Below, one piece after another: positions 42,145 to 53,552 of a DNA stretch of 64,000 nt. Numbering within the stretch: position 1 is the stretch's first letter; every line of letters begins with the position of its first letter. This stretch comes from Prorocentrum cordatum (Eukaryota; Sar; Dinophyceae; Prorocentrales; Prorocentraceae): positions 677,913 to 741,912 of the forward strand of contig CAUYUJ010017982.1 of NCBI GenBank assembly GCA_963575745.1. The letters run 5' to 3'. The notes beneath the pieces were generated by a model. It saw only the letters and a program-made list of their open reading frames with translations, made no database searches and was not told the origin of the DNA. Position numbers and translations under genes: made by a program.

Positions 42145-42515
42145 GGGGAAAGGGGTGGGCGGCTTGCCGCCGAGGGGGTGGAAGGAGGCGGCAAAGCAAG
42201 CCGCCGATAGGGCGGTTGGGAAGAAGCGGTTTCCCGCCACGAGGAGGAGAAGGCGGTTTGCCGCCAGAGGAGGAGTAGGCGGTTTGCCCCCAGAAGGGGT
42301 AGGCGGTTTGCCGCCAGAGGAGGAGAAGGCGGTTTGCCGCCAGAAGGGGTAGGCGGTTTGCCGCCAAAGGAGGAGAAAGCGGTTTGCCGCCAGAAGGGCG
42401 GTTTGCCGCCACGGAGGGGGAGAAGGCGGATTGCCGCCATGGGGGGGGGAGAAGGCGGATTACCGCCGACGGAGGACGAGGCGACGGAGGAGAAGGCGGT
42501 GCGCCGCCTAAGGAA
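42145..42515. repeat. GGCGGTTTGCCGCC palindrome array
   Basis: At least ten palindromic units of the type GGCGG-N4-CCGCC (mostly GGCGGTTTGCCGCC, also GGCGGATTGCCGCC and GGCGGTGCGCCGCC) spaced by AGAGGAGGAGAA or AGAAGGGGTA. Confidence 0.95.
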
Positions 42516-42689
42516 AGGGGGGATAAGGGAGGGCCGAAGACACATGGATAAACATTTTCCTCCTTCCCTCCCCCCTCCCCGCGGGCATGCGCGCAGCCCG
42601 CAGCGCCGCGGCCGCGAGGTACAGCAAGTACCTGCGGCGCCTCGGTCCTGAACAACTGAACAACAACAACAACGGAAATTCAATGGATT

Positions 42690-42890
42690 TCAAAAAAGTT
42701 AAGAATAAAAAATACGCAAATGATTAGCAAAAACACGAATATGTTCAGCCCCATCGACTTAGCAGAGATATCTAACTTAGTATATTACTTACATCTACAC
42801 TTACAAACACCATAAGTATTGCATATGCACACATGAGATGCGCGATCAACAAGTGTACGTTCTATGGCTTAACTAAGATTATGTAAGATG
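42690..42890. other. AT-rich right subterminal region of block 2
   Basis: AT-rich and gene-free, with CAGCCCCATCGACTTAGC (inverse of 29018-29036) and repeated TTACTTACA motifs. Confidence 0.65.
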
Positions 42891-42929
42891 AACGCTCTTA
42901 CCGCACTTACAGCCACCCGACGATCAAAG
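42891..42929 (-). repeat. Right 39-bp terminal inverted repeat of block 2
   Basis: Inverse of 28730-28768 with one mismatch; immediately followed by TGCCGGTGCC repeats. Confidence 0.92.
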
Positions 42930-43060
42930 TGCCGGTGCCGGTGCCGGTGCCGGTGCCGGGTGCCGGTGCCGGTGCCGGTGCCGGTGCCGGTGCCGGTGCC
43001 GGTGCCGGTTGCCGGTGCCGGTGCCGGTGCCGGTGCCGGTGCCGGTGCCGGTGCCGGTGG
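42930..43060. repeat. (GGTGCC)n run, right flank of block 2
   Basis: Nearly pure hexamer in the same orientation as the other two, ending at GGCGAGAATCGTTC (43060-43073), the inverse of the left boundary at 6586-6600. Confidence 0.93.
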
Positions 43061-43089
43061 GCGAGAATCGTTCTATAGTGGGACACCCC

Positions 43090-43776
43090 TGATGAACGCG
43101 GCGTTGCTCCAGTCGACGCCCGCGTCCTGGAACCGCTGTGGAAGCACTGATTGACACAACTGCGGCGCGACAAAATCGGGGCAGCCCACAGACAAGAGTG
43201 CCGGGCCAGGTCGGCGATCAAATTCGGCTTGAGCAACCAGAGCGGCGACGGGACAACAGCTTCTGCCATGGCCAACGTGCGATTAATTTTGCCGATCACC
43301 ATCTGGCGACGTTCTTGCTCTGCCTCCGATGATGCAACGCGTCGCTTGAGTTCCGCCGCTTCATCCTCGGTCGCCGAGATCAGCTGTTGGAAACCTCCTG
43401 GCTCTTGTGAACGGTGCTGGCGACGGTCTGCGCTGCGGTGGCGCGGACATTTGCCATGACCGCATCGACGCGGGCTGCGGGCTGCCCGTAGAGGAAGGCC
43501 GTGACGGCTTCGAACCAGGCTTGCGCTGAGGATCTTGACGTCGGGCAGGGCCAGCGCTAGCGGCAGCGCCCGCAGCCGAGGAGGCAGCGGCGCCGCTGGG
43601 TGCGTCGGCAACGCCAGCAAGTTGCCACGGGACGACATGCTGTAACACGTCAGGATGCGCAGCGCCATCAAGTTCGATCCCAGGCGCACGCGCTCGGCAC
43701 CCGCTGCCTGGCGCGCCCGCGACGCCCCTCGAGAAGGGAACGTGGAAGCGAGGTCAATGAGCTGGTCGAGCGGCAC
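43090..43776 (-). pseudogene. Broken coiled-coil reading frame
   Basis: The minus strand has MANVRATAAQTVASTVHKSQE, then after a frame change FQQLISATEDEAAELKRRVA and SSEAEQERRQMVIGKINRTL. This heptad-like pattern suggests the N-terminal coiled coil of a retrotransposon protein. No RT or endonuclease follows. Uncertain. Confidence 0.35.
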
Positions 43777-43799
43777 AGCAGCGGGCGCAGGCAGGGGCG

Positions 43800-45130
43800 C
43801 AGTAGCTCCTCCAGGGGCTTGCGCAGGACGCGGAAGAAAAGGCCAGCCACCAACGCGTCCTGAGCGAGAGGCTCGGGCCCCTCCCCCCCGCCCAACCTAC
43901 AAGCCTGCAGCGGTCGCAGACTTGCTTTCGGGGGCCAGCGTTGACATGTTGCGGCGCTGTCCTCAAGCTTGCAGCGGCACCGACGGCGCAGTCGTGCAAA
44001 TACCCGCGGGACCCCCCCTTTTCGCACTACAGCGGCGCCGCCGCTCTAGCGCGAAATGCGCATCAAGGACGGAAACGCATGCGATTGAACATGCTTTCGA
44101 CGGCATTTTGGATTGCGCTGAGATAAGATATCGCTGGGTGCATGTTAATTGGTTGCTCCCCTACGCGCGCGAGCTTAAGTGTCCAAGCTGCAACCAAGTC
44201 GCGCTGCCAGCGTTGTAAGTTTATCCGCCTTTATGCGGCCCTGGCGGCTTCGAGGCGCTGATGCTGCCATCTTGGCGTCTTCGTCCTGTGGGGCGCCCGC
44301 CACGGGGCGCCTCCCGCGGTCCCCGAGCAGTCCCAGAGGACCGCCCCCGCCGATGGTCCCCGTGGAGCCCCCGCGAAGGGAAGCAAACAGCGCGCCGCCC
44401 TTAGTGGAGTCGCCTCCCCACTCCTTCACGTGAAGACCCTCATGAACCACCCCTCGTTGCTCATGCCCCCCCTCGTCGTGGGGGCCGAGCTGGCCACCTT
44501 TCGCGGCAGGGACCTCGGGCGGTCAGCCCTCCTTGTGGGCTACCTCGCCTGTCACCCCTCACGGCGGGGACCAAATAGGTCGCCCCCGCCGCGAGGTCAC
44601 GGCTCATGCTGGGAGCCAGAAGTGGTGCACTGCCGCCCGCCCCCGTTCAATCAACCAAGGGGGCCCCAGTACCCCGAGGGGGGGGGGGCGAGTTACCAGT
44701 TTGCTTGTTTGAAGCGTAGGGGGGGAGGAAGTATCGCAGCCCCCACCCTTCCCCAAAGGCCCCATGGGGGGTCGCGGGTGCCATCTAACCTCGCGGGTGC
44801 CTTGTGAGGAGCAGGCCCCCACAGAGCGTGCCCCACACGTCGGTCCCGTGGTGGTGACGAAACCTGCTGTGAAACAAGCCACCAGTCACCCTTAAGGTGT
44901 CGATCCGTCCTGCTGAGGAGCACATGCGTCCTGTCACCTACCATGTGGGTGGCGATGCGGTGCTTGACACCCGTTACTCCGTCAGGTGGCGCCCACCTGA
45001 GCTACTGACCTCCAGGACGCAGCCCGGCGGCAATGCTAGTGGCCCTGCATGCGCAATCGCCGAGGTGTACTTACTGACCTCTTGGACACAGCGTGGCGAC
45101 AATGTCGGCGGTCCTGTATGGACTCGCTGA
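43800..45130. other. Intergenic; diverged 69-bp-spaced repeat at its end
   Basis: No gene recognised. ACTGACCTC(C/T)(A/T)GGAC(G/A)CAGC followed by GGCG(G/A)CAATG occurs at 45003-45050 and 45072-45119. Confidence 0.45.
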
Positions 45131-45424
45131 TTCAAGATTAAGGCGGCTGTCGCAAAAATGCGCACTTATTGTGCATACCACCACACCAGATGCCTACAAC
45201 CGTCCTTGTAGCAGGCTCTGGGATCATAGGCTTTCCGCCCAATCTTCACGAACACCGCTATCACAGAGAGCCCATGCGCCCCAACCGAATCGGCAGGGTG
45301 ATGCCTACGCTCGAGGCATCAGGAACAGACCGCAGGATGAGAAGGAGAAGGCTTGGAAAAGGGTGAGGAGGGAGGGACAGGAGAAGGGAACAAAAAGGAG
45401 GCAGCACCAGCGAGGAGGGATGAG

Positions 45425-45615
45425 GACGACGACGACGACAACGGACGACGACAGCGGACGACGGACGAAGACTGACGACGACGACGACAACGACGACAAA
45501 GGCGGACCATGACAACGACGACGACGACGACGACGACGACGACTGACGACGACGAAGACGACGACAAAGACGACGACGACAACGACGACGACGACAAAAA
45601 CGACGACGACGATCG
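45425..45615. repeat. (GAC)n microsatellite
   Basis: GACGACGAC tract with AAA interruptions; all six frames are open in part because of the repeat. Confidence 0.93.
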
Positions 45616-45619
45616 CGCG

Positions 45620-47400
45620 CGCGGAGTCCGGGCCGATCATGAGGCCGGCCTGCGCGCTGAGCTCCGCGGCCTTGGCCTCGGCCTGTTGCGCCAGCAGCTG
45701 CAAGATCCGCTCGATGTCCTCCAGCCTGGTGGGCCGGGCCCCTCAGGTCAGGTCAGGTGGCTCCTGGAAATATATTTTGGACGCCCGAAACGGGTACTGA
45801 CAAAAATGGGTACGATGCCCAAAAGCAAATGTTGTCCAAAACCGACAGGGGCCGCTGTTGGGCAGGTGGCCTTCGGTGTCACATGGACAACGTCCGCGGC
45901 GACATTGACAGTGAGTCCTGTTCAGAATGAACCAGAACTGCTGTCGGTTTTCGCGCCCCATCTTTCCATATACCCACAGGCTCTGGACGGCGCGCGGCCT
46001 TTCCGTTTGCGCTGGCGATCAAAAAAAAAACTCATCGTACCGATCGACTCGCCAAACCAGCCGCGCTACCGTAAGCCTTCTGAGCGTCGACTTCGCGACA
46101 GCCGCTCTCAATACGAAGCCGCTTCAAAGCCCGATGGACTCTCGGGCGGGGCTCGCGCTGCCCATCTAGGGTGATCCGCCTATCAGGCGCGCAGCTGTGG
46201 CTGGTGCAATTTGGGGACCAGCGTTCAGTAACAATAAGACGAAGCCATGACGAAGATCAATTCGGGATAACTCGAGAATCTCTGAGATCCGGCGGCTCTG
46301 GAGGATGTCTCAGGCGCCGCGGCTTTCTCAGAGAGTTCTGGAACGCTCTGAAAGCGCTCCGGAACGTTCTGGAACGGGTTTGTCCTCGTCTTAGCCCCGT
46401 CCGATCAAGTCCCTCTGTCTCTCCACCCCCTGGAGGAAGGGGCGGCAAAGGACCGTTTTGGACCAGTCTGTGGCCCCAGAAGGCCAGTCGGGGCGCGCAT
46501 CCGTCGTGAAGCGCAGCAAGCCCGCACACGGAGCCGAAGCCCCACGTACAACATGGTCCCGCAACACCACATCGTCGCGTGGAGGGGGAAGACGAAGAGG
46601 ATGACGAGGAAGAAAAGGAGGGTGAGGACGAGGAGGAGGGGGATGACAACAAGGACCAGATAGAGAAGTGGGGCTCCGCACTTCTCAGTTAACAGCCCTC
46701 CGCCATACTTAAACATCAGGACTGGGCGAATCTGGAAGGCGCTCTCGGGCCTCAGGGCCATCAACACAAAACAATACAGGACGAACACAACTGTCTTCGG
46801 GAAGGGGGCCAGTCCTCCACTTCGGAGACCTCCAAGGACCTCTGGGCCCACCCCCCTCGAGGAGGAAGAAGCAATTCTTCCACATCTCGGCATCTGGGGG
46901 CTTGTTTCAAATCCCAAGACCGTCAGAAATCGATGTGAGAGTCGTTTTGACGTCGGACCCGGCTTCTGACACCGCACGATCCGTTCATCCCCGAATCGAT
47001 CTCCGCCAACGAGGGCCCTGAGATGCAGACCGCTCCATCTTTCGGATGGCTTTCGCGCCGTAGGTCGATTCATGTGGGTCCCGGGCACGACACGGGCACC
47101 TCGGAGGATGCTCAAGCTTGGACGTTCGGGCCGACGTCCCCGCCGCGTCGAAGCGGCGTGGGCCTGCCATGCCCAGCTTCCTGCTGGGGGGTTCAGCGAA
47201 GAGGGGGTCGAGCGCCATCCGACCAGGCAGAGCTGACAGTGGAGTAGGCAGGGGGCCCGAGAAGACCTCCTCCTCCCCCACGTCCTTGTCCCTCCTCCTC
47301 CTCGTCATCCTCTTAAAGCTGTTTATACATAACTCCTCCCTGTCGCACCCCCAGATGAATCGGTAGGGCGGGTCAGGCATTTAGCCTGAGACTTCCCCAC
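45620..47400. other. Intergenic region with a dispersed repeat
   Basis: No gene is supported. At 46276-46385, AGATCCGGCGGCTCTGGAGG and GTTCTGGAACGCTCTGA are shared with 59690-59800. A GAGGAG/GATGACGAG tract lies at 46575-46640. Confidence 0.45.
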
Positions 47401-47660
47401 CGTTTATGATCCTGAAGCTTGAAATTTGCAGCAGCTTCAGGATGGAGACCAGGTCGATTTCAAAATGTGGATATTGCCTCAGCGCCGCGCGCATCCGTCT
47501 TATTGTTTCAAACATATGGGCGGCTCCCTTTCAAACTGTGGCACTCGCCTTCGCACCGTGCACAATCGTCTCTAACGTTTGCACGGTCGGGAACTCTTGC
47601 TCAGCGTGTCGCCACGGTGGCCCCAGCGACACACTACGTCCTGCAAGCGGGTAGTTCGGC

Positions 47661-47795
47661 GGCGACGATAAGGGCGAATAGCCCAGGGGCGTGCATTACA
47701 CGCATTCGCCCAGTAGCCTTGTCGAAGACTTAGATCATCGGCGCCCCTGAATACATGCATTGCTCTCCCCTGGGCTATTCGCCCCTATCGTCGCC
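47661..47795. repeat. 29-bp inverted repeat with 77-base loop
   Basis: GGCGACGATAAGGGCGAATA...CCCAGGGG (47661-47689) pairs with CCCCTGGG...TATCGTCGCC (47767-47795), one mismatch. Could be a small MITE-like element or a structured RNA; nothing further supports either. Confidence 0.8.
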
Positions 47796-48270
47796 TCTGA
47801 GTAGCATGTGGCTCCGCTCCGCGGGACGGGTAATTCGACAGTGATCGGCACGCGGACGCCTCGGGACCGCGAAGTGGACAGCGCGTCGCGCCGAGGCGCG
47901 GCGAGCCAGAGCTGGCGGAGCGACACGCTGTCCAAAAGATCCTGACAGTAACAGGTTCAAGGGTGCGGGGTTAGAGTCTCATTGAGGGCGCTCTGGCTGT
48001 TTTGGGGCTGCCGGGGCAAAGCAGCCACGCCGACTCGCGGTGAGTCACTCCCACGAGCGGTGTTCTGGCACGGTTCGATGATCAGGACGCAACGGCCACG
48101 TTGATTCGCAGCGTTGACGTCCCAAGAACGGTGTTTTGATGCGATGGATATTCTCAGACCGTTGTCTTTCGATGGCGCGTTTCCTGTAACGAAAACATAT
48201 CCTGCAGGGACCCGGGGCAAAGAAACTTTGAGGGAGGGTTTATGCAACCATCGATGATGCGTCTTGTGCT
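47795..48270. other. Intergenic, no gene recognised
   Basis: A diverged ~58-base tandem pair around 48028-48145 (CCACG(C/T)(C/T)GA(C/T)TCGC and ACGGTGTT) is the only structure noted. Confidence 0.4.
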
Positions 48271-48279
48271 TACTATTGA

Positions 48280-48560
48280 CCTCCTCCCCCTCTTCTTCCT
48301 CGTCCTCCTCCTCCGTCTCCTCTTCTTCTTCTTCTTCCTCCTCCTCCTCCTGCTCCTCCTCGTCTTCCTCGTCCTCGTCCTCGTCCTCATCCTCGTCCTC
48401 CTCCTCCTCCTCCTCCTCCTCCTCCTCCTCCTCCTCCTCCTCCTCCTCTTTGTCCGCCCAACTCCATCCCCTCCTCTTCCTCCTCCCCCCCCTCCTCCTC
48501 CTTATCCTCTCCACTTCCGCCCCCCCTCCTGCTCCTCTTGATCCTGCCCTTCCGCTCTTC
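48280..48560. repeat. CTCCTC/TCCTCG microsatellite
   Basis: Long pyrimidine tract with (CTC)n core at 48405-48450. Confidence 0.93.
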
Positions 48561-48689
48561 TTCACCCACGCACCCTCCTCTCCTCTTCTCCGTCCATTTC
48601 CTGCCCCCTCTTCTTCCTCGCAGAAACGCCTCCGAGAGAACTTATAAGAAACAAGCGACTGCTTCTCAGTGATGATTGTTGATTTGTCT

Positions 48690-49250
48690 CGCCTTTGAGC
48701 TTCCGATGGGCCTCAAAATGCAAAAGGGACTCAAGAAGGCCCCAAGACGGCCCCCAAGGCCCCCGAAAGCACCGCAAGAGCGCTCCAAGGGAGCTCCAAC
48801 AGGAGACTCGTTGGCTCCAAAAGAGGGTGCGTGAATTGAGTGCCACCGCGCCAATGTTTTCGCGATGTCCTCCACGATTACCCCAAGGAAACCAGAATGG
48901 CCTCCAAAAATATCACAAGCGAACCCCAAAAATGGTTACGCGCCGCGTCGCGCCCCAGTGCGGACCTTTGCCGCAACTTTTGGTGCACTTACGAATGGCG
49001 CAGCACAGGGTGCAACCGACGCCGACGCATTCAAGAGGCCCACGCAGGTCCTCAAGTTCGCTGTTGCGTCGTCGTCGTGTTGTCGTCGTCGTTGTCGTCG
49101 TTGTCGCCGTCGTCGTAATGGTCTTCGTCCGCCTCCTCCTCCTCCTCCTCCTGCTCTTCCTCCTCCCCCTCTCCTCCTCCTCAATGGCCCTTGATGTTCC
49201 TCCGCCTCCTTTTCATTTTCCTCTGGGGGGCTCCGAAAAGCTCCCGAAGA
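48690..49250. repeat. Short AGGGCTCCAAG-like repeats, CGT and CTC tracts
   Basis: GGCCCCAAGACGGCCCCCAA-type units (48700-48830) resemble those at 51640-51905. GTCGTCGT (49065-49115) and CTCCTC (49130-49185) tracts follow. No gene. Confidence 0.6.
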
Positions 49251-49584
49251 GACCATGCTGGGGGCTGCTGGGGCTGACCCCAGCTCCGGATCGACTGGTG
49301 CCCTTCCCCTTCCCCCCCACCCCTTTGATGTTCCGTCAGAAAACTTCCCGCCTCCCTTCTCAATTTTTCGCCAGGGAAGCGTTTCTGCGCGGGCTGCTGG
49401 GGGGGACACTTCCCCACCATAAACTTGCGCATGCCAGACGTGACCCATGCTAACGGCGGAAAGATGCGGACGGACACATGAATCACCCACATCGTCGGCC
49501 CCGTCGGGATAAGCATCATCCCGACCGCGCTTGTCACGGAATTGGTGCGCTGCGTCTGCTGGAAATGCCAGCTAAGATGCGCAA

Positions 49585-49690
49585 AAGGAGGAGGAGGAGG
49601 AGGAGGAGGAGGAGGAGGAGGAGGAGGAGGAGGAGGAGGAGGAGGAGGAGGAGGAGCGGAGCGGAGCGGAGCGGAGCGGAGCGCGCCGAA
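49585..49690. repeat. (GGA)n microsatellite followed by GGAGC repeats
   Basis: GGAGGA tract, then about six GGAGC pentamers. Confidence 0.95.
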
Positions 49691-50500
49691 TCCGCCGGCA
49701 AGCCAGCCAGCGGGCCCCCCAAGGGGCACAGCGCGGGTGGGCCGGGGCCGCGTTACTGCACTTGCTGGACGAAGGCGCGTGTCACAACGGAGTCGGAATT
49801 GGGGTCGGGACCAAGAACTGGACAAACAAATTGGAGATGGAAGCGGGGAGAGAGATAGGACGGGACCGAGAATCGGAAAATCGGGAACCAAAGCTGGGGC
49901 CGGAATCGGAGAGATGAGAGTCGGAATCGGAAAGATGAGGTGGGAATCGGAGACGAAACCGCTGTCGGAGACAGGGGAGCCCCTGGGTTCAAATCAGACG
50001 TCGATGTTAAAGCCTCCTTGAGGAAGGGAGAGGTATTCTTCCATGTAGTTGGGGAAGCCGTCCTCCAAACCGTTCCACTATTGCGAATTTGGTGTCATTT
50101 CCACCCAGTAGATGTCGTATTGGTATGCTGTCACACTTTCGAAAACGACGCAATGCCATCGTCCCAAATCTTTCGCGGACCGCCGCATCGTCGTTCTGCT
50201 GGTCGTGCGTCGTGCGCGCTCGGGCCCCAAGTTATACAACGTCTTGTCCATATGTCGGTACTGTGGCCTGCAACTCGAAGTGCGTAGTTCCACTTTCTTC
50301 TGAAAAATATGCGCGTCCATTCTTGCGCGCGCATGCGTTTGGCATTACTTATGGCAGCGTAGGTGCTCCTGCGTATAAAGTTCACCCAGGGCTGCAGGCC
50401 ATCATTGTTTGCATCGTCGTCTCCTTTGCGTGGGCCAGGGTCGTGCTGGTCACTGGCGTCGGCGGCTGCGATGTCGGCATAAGGCGTTGCGTTGCCATTT

Positions 50501-51480
50501 TCATGCCGAGATCGTTGTCTCGGCACGCCAACGATTAAGCGAATCAGCCTCCATTGCGTCCTCTGCAGCGCCATGAACATGTCCTTGGTGAGCCCACGAG
50601 CAACACCCGTGTATAACGCAAGGCGTGCTTGTGCCGTTGAGAAGTCGTAGTCTGTGGCGCAGATGAAGCCGTTTGTTCGTGAGTGCGTTCCGTGACTGGT
50701 TGAACTTAGCCCACCCTGCGGCGATCCTGTTTGGTAGTTCGTCCTCGTGGAAGTTGTGAAACGACAGTTGTCGACCTAAATAGATTGTGCTCTGGTCGTC
50801 GCGCAAGATATCGATACGTGCGCCGTCCAAAATGATGCGCGTCATTGCTATGCCCATGCCTTGGCTGATATTTGCAAGGGTCCTGGTCTTGTCGGGGCGG
50901 AGTGACAGTCCGCGGCGCGATGCCTGGCTTTTGAGGTCTCGTAACGGACAGGCACACTGTCGTAGGTTCGCGGCGCGCAGCAAGACGTCGTCCACGAAGC
51001 GTAGGTTGGTGATGCTAGTCGCACGTGCGGAACCAAGTTTGATGCCAAATCTCTCTCGGCGCCAACGTGTCCTGAGTTGTCGGAACATGCGTTCTGATAG
51101 CGCGTCGAACAAGGATGAGAAGAGCGATTTTCCTGTTTCGCTCGCCTCTGCATGTCAAAATGTCGGCGGCCAGCGTTTGTTCTGACCGCGGCAGTCTGGT
51201 TGCTGTGCAGCTGCTGTAAGAAAGTGATGGATGCATTCGGGATGTGCTGCTGTCGTAGAGCTTCCAAATTTGCCGCGGCCAACGCAGTCGAGCGCCTTTT
51301 TTAAGTTGATGGCGGCTGCCCAGAGTCGTACCCGCCAACGCTATGACTGCTCGTGCAATACTGCCGCGGCGAAGTGGCGGTCCTCGGTGCCGTAGCCACG
51401 CATGAAGCCAGCTTGGTCGGGGCTTTCTTGCGCGCCAAATGGGGCCTCAAACCAACTGCATACGAGGCGAGACATAAGCT
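50501..51480 (-). pseudogene. LINE reverse transcriptase domain (element 2)
   Basis: Successive frames read QAGFMRGYGTEDRHF, AAINLKKALDCV (an Asp precedes Cys where the first catalytic Asp is expected), FLQQLHSNQTAAVRTNAG, LFDALSERMFRQLR and LRFVDDVLLRAANL (catalytic DD near 50990), then YLGRQLSF of the thumb. At least two frame changes occur. The polymerase core is recognisable but the gene is broken. Confidence 0.8.
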
Positions 51481-51639
51481 CGCATGGCAGCGGGATGACT
51501 GCCATTGGTCCGTTGTTTTGTGGTAGTTTGGGGTCGCCACACTTTTATATAAATGTGATCGTCGTGATTTTCTATTTGGGGGTGGTGGGGGCGGTGGGAT
51601 TTGGAGCGATGGTGTCGTCGTTGAGCTGCGGCAAATAAT

Positions 51640-51905
51640 CCTCCATAGTAGACGGCCCAAGAGGGCTCCAAGACGGCCCAAGAAGCCTACAAGACGATCC
51701 AATCGGGCCCCAAGAACGCTCTGAGAGGAGCCCCAGACAGGGAACACGAAGCAACACGTCGAACCCTCGGCCCTAGGAAGCCCCCAGGAGGTCCCAACAG
51801 GCCCCCAAGAGGCCCCAAGATGCCCCAAGAGGCCCCCAAGAAACCCCCAAGAGGCCCAAGAGGCCCCCGAGCGGCCCCAGGAGGCCCCCAAATGCCCCCC
51901 GGAGC
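51640..51905. repeat. CCCCAAGAGGC minisatellite inserted in LINE element 2
   Basis: Roughly 10-12-base units GGCCCCAAGA/GGCCCCCAAG. It splits the LINE linker from its RT; related units are at 48700-48830. Confidence 0.8.
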
Positions 51906-52453
51906 ACGCGCGCACGTGCCAGCGATGCTACATCATGGGCCGGCGGAATAAGCGAAGCGATTGAATGGTACTCCACGGCGGCGCCCCCTGCTCTCAGCAA
52001 CTCTGCTGCGAGGCCAGCGGTGTCGCTGCACTTGCGTTTTCCAATTGTTTTCTGGTCAGTTGACATTGTGGCGGTGCTGTTATCCTCGCTGTCGTTCTCT
52101 GGTTTCCGGTAGAATTGCTTGTGGACTGTAGCGAGGACGTTGGCGACGCGTGCCCTGTCAGTCTCCTCATCGCCCGCTGGGGTAATCATCAATGCAATCA
52201 TGTCATTAGGATTCGGGGAATTCATGCCGACGATGTTCTTGAGGCCTTTGGAATGGCACGCAAGCGCATCTAAGTTTGCATTGTCGCGGGCTCGAACATG
52301 TCTCGGTATGAGATTGCTCAGTTTGGCTCGTTTGGTTATGTCATTGTGTGGTGCGTTGCGTCGTTGGGCAATGAGCTCGCGTAGTTTCTGCTCTGCTGCG
52401 GGGCCCTCTCAACGCGCTGGGCGTTGCGCAGCAGCGGCCGCGCCTTCGCGGTG

Positions 52454-53451
52454 CTAGACAAAGGCGTCGCTGATGCGTGCGCGCCTGTCACCTGCCCCGA
52501 TTGCGCAGTCGCGGTCGCCGAGTCGGCGCTGCAAGCGCTGCTGGGAAAGTGCGTCGGCGGCGGGCGGAACGGATGATTGACGGGGTGCTCGTCGCTTGCG
52601 CGCGCTCGCCTGGCGGGTCTTTGCGCGGGGGGGGATACTTTTCACGCGAGCTGCTTGGTGGTCGGGGCCGAGCCCCGTGGCGGCGCATGCGTGGAGTGCT
52701 TGATTGCGGCGGCTCTCGTCTACGAGCATGTAGTCCATGTGCGACTGGGTTGGGTGCTCTCCGCTGCTGGCATACGCAAACGTGTCGTGGTGGTGCCTGT
52801 CGAACATATTGCTCGTGATAAGCATGTTGCGCGTGTTGGGCCATGCTCGCAAGCGAGCCCGCGCGTGCTGCAATCTCCCACTCCATGTGTTCCCACGGCT
52901 GGTCGTCGGCTTGTGCTGCAATTGACATCGTCGTCCGCATTGTTAGGGTGCTTTCCGACTTGGGCATTGAAGCCTCCAGCGATTATTGCGGCTCGTTTCT
53001 GATGGGCGTCGTCGTCGCGCGCGGCCGTCAAATAGTCGCGCATCATTTGGGCGCGCGCGTCGGCGTAGCCAGAATGCGGGACGCACGCCGTCGCCGCTCT
53101 CATCCTGCACTAGCCGATGTCGAGGTCGACGCAGGCGATGCGATCACCGATGCGCGCGTTGTGCTTGATGCTACGCGCGCGCCGCTGGTGGATCAAGAAA
53201 GCCACGCCGCGCGATGCGGCGCGTGGCCGGCTGCCGGAAAGACATGAGATCCTAGCCTCGCGGCCCGCATATCGCGTTGCTCTGTCCCCCGCGTTTCGCT
53301 GATTGCCGCGATGTCCCAAGTGTCTTTTCCTAACTCGCAAATCAGTAAATCCGTGGAGTCGTCTGTAGTCAGGCTCCTCGCTTCTGCGACTGACTGACAG
53401 ACTGAAGCCTTGCGCCAAGAAAACGCGCGGACGCGATTGCGCGCGCGGCAA
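52454..53451 (-). pseudogene. LINE endonuclease domain (element 2)
   Basis: Motifs in order are GDRIACVDLDIG, ACVPHSGYADARAQMM, IIAGGFNAQVG (the usual GDFN has lost its Asp), TSNMFDRHHHDTFAYASS, PTQSHMDYMLVDE and GLGPDHQAARV (SDH equivalent). Three frames are needed, so the domain is inactive. Confidence 0.75.
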
Positions 53452-53552
53452 TCAGAAGCGATGCCAAAGAAGCGCGTCTAAACTGCAGGCCCGGGGGGGG
53501 CATCGGAGGCGGGGGAGGGGCGGGGGGGGGGCGGGGGGAAGGACGGCCAAAT

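Larger units (their letters stand above)
28730..42929. mobile_element. Proposed giant TIR element (block 2), 14.2 kb
   Basis: The block is bounded by a 39-bp inverted repeat with a single mismatch (28730-28768 and 42891-42929). A second inverted pair lies further in: GCTAAGTCGATGTGGGCTG at 29018-29036 and its inverse at 42747-42764. Flanking 8-mers are identical (TGCCGGTG on both sides, ambiguous as 2 or 8 bp because the target is a GGTGCC repeat). All genes inside are on the minus strand, with the DDE-like gene nearest the left end. The inverted ends are seen directly; transposition is inferred. Confidence 0.7.
50131..53451 (-). mobile_element. LINE retrotransposon (element 2), near full length but decayed
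   Basis: In minus-strand order: an endonuclease (53451-52700) with ACVPHSGY and GGFNAQVG; its C-terminal part with TQSHMDYMLVDE and GLGPDHQAARV (52700-52850); a linker with CSDTAGLAAELLRAGG near 52000; an RT (51480-50500); and a C-terminal RTQWRLIRLIVGVPR plus RKW and GGPRKIWDD (50580-50131), typical of RTE/L1-like LINEs. Several frameshifts separate the parts, and a minisatellite (51640-51905) interrupts it between linker and RT. Confidence 0.8.

Noticed and set aside
46405-47115. Minus-strand frame with a hydrophobic stretch resembling a membrane protein
   Set aside because: The hydrophobic part is the complement of a GAGGAG/GATGAC tract and the rest has no recognisable pattern.
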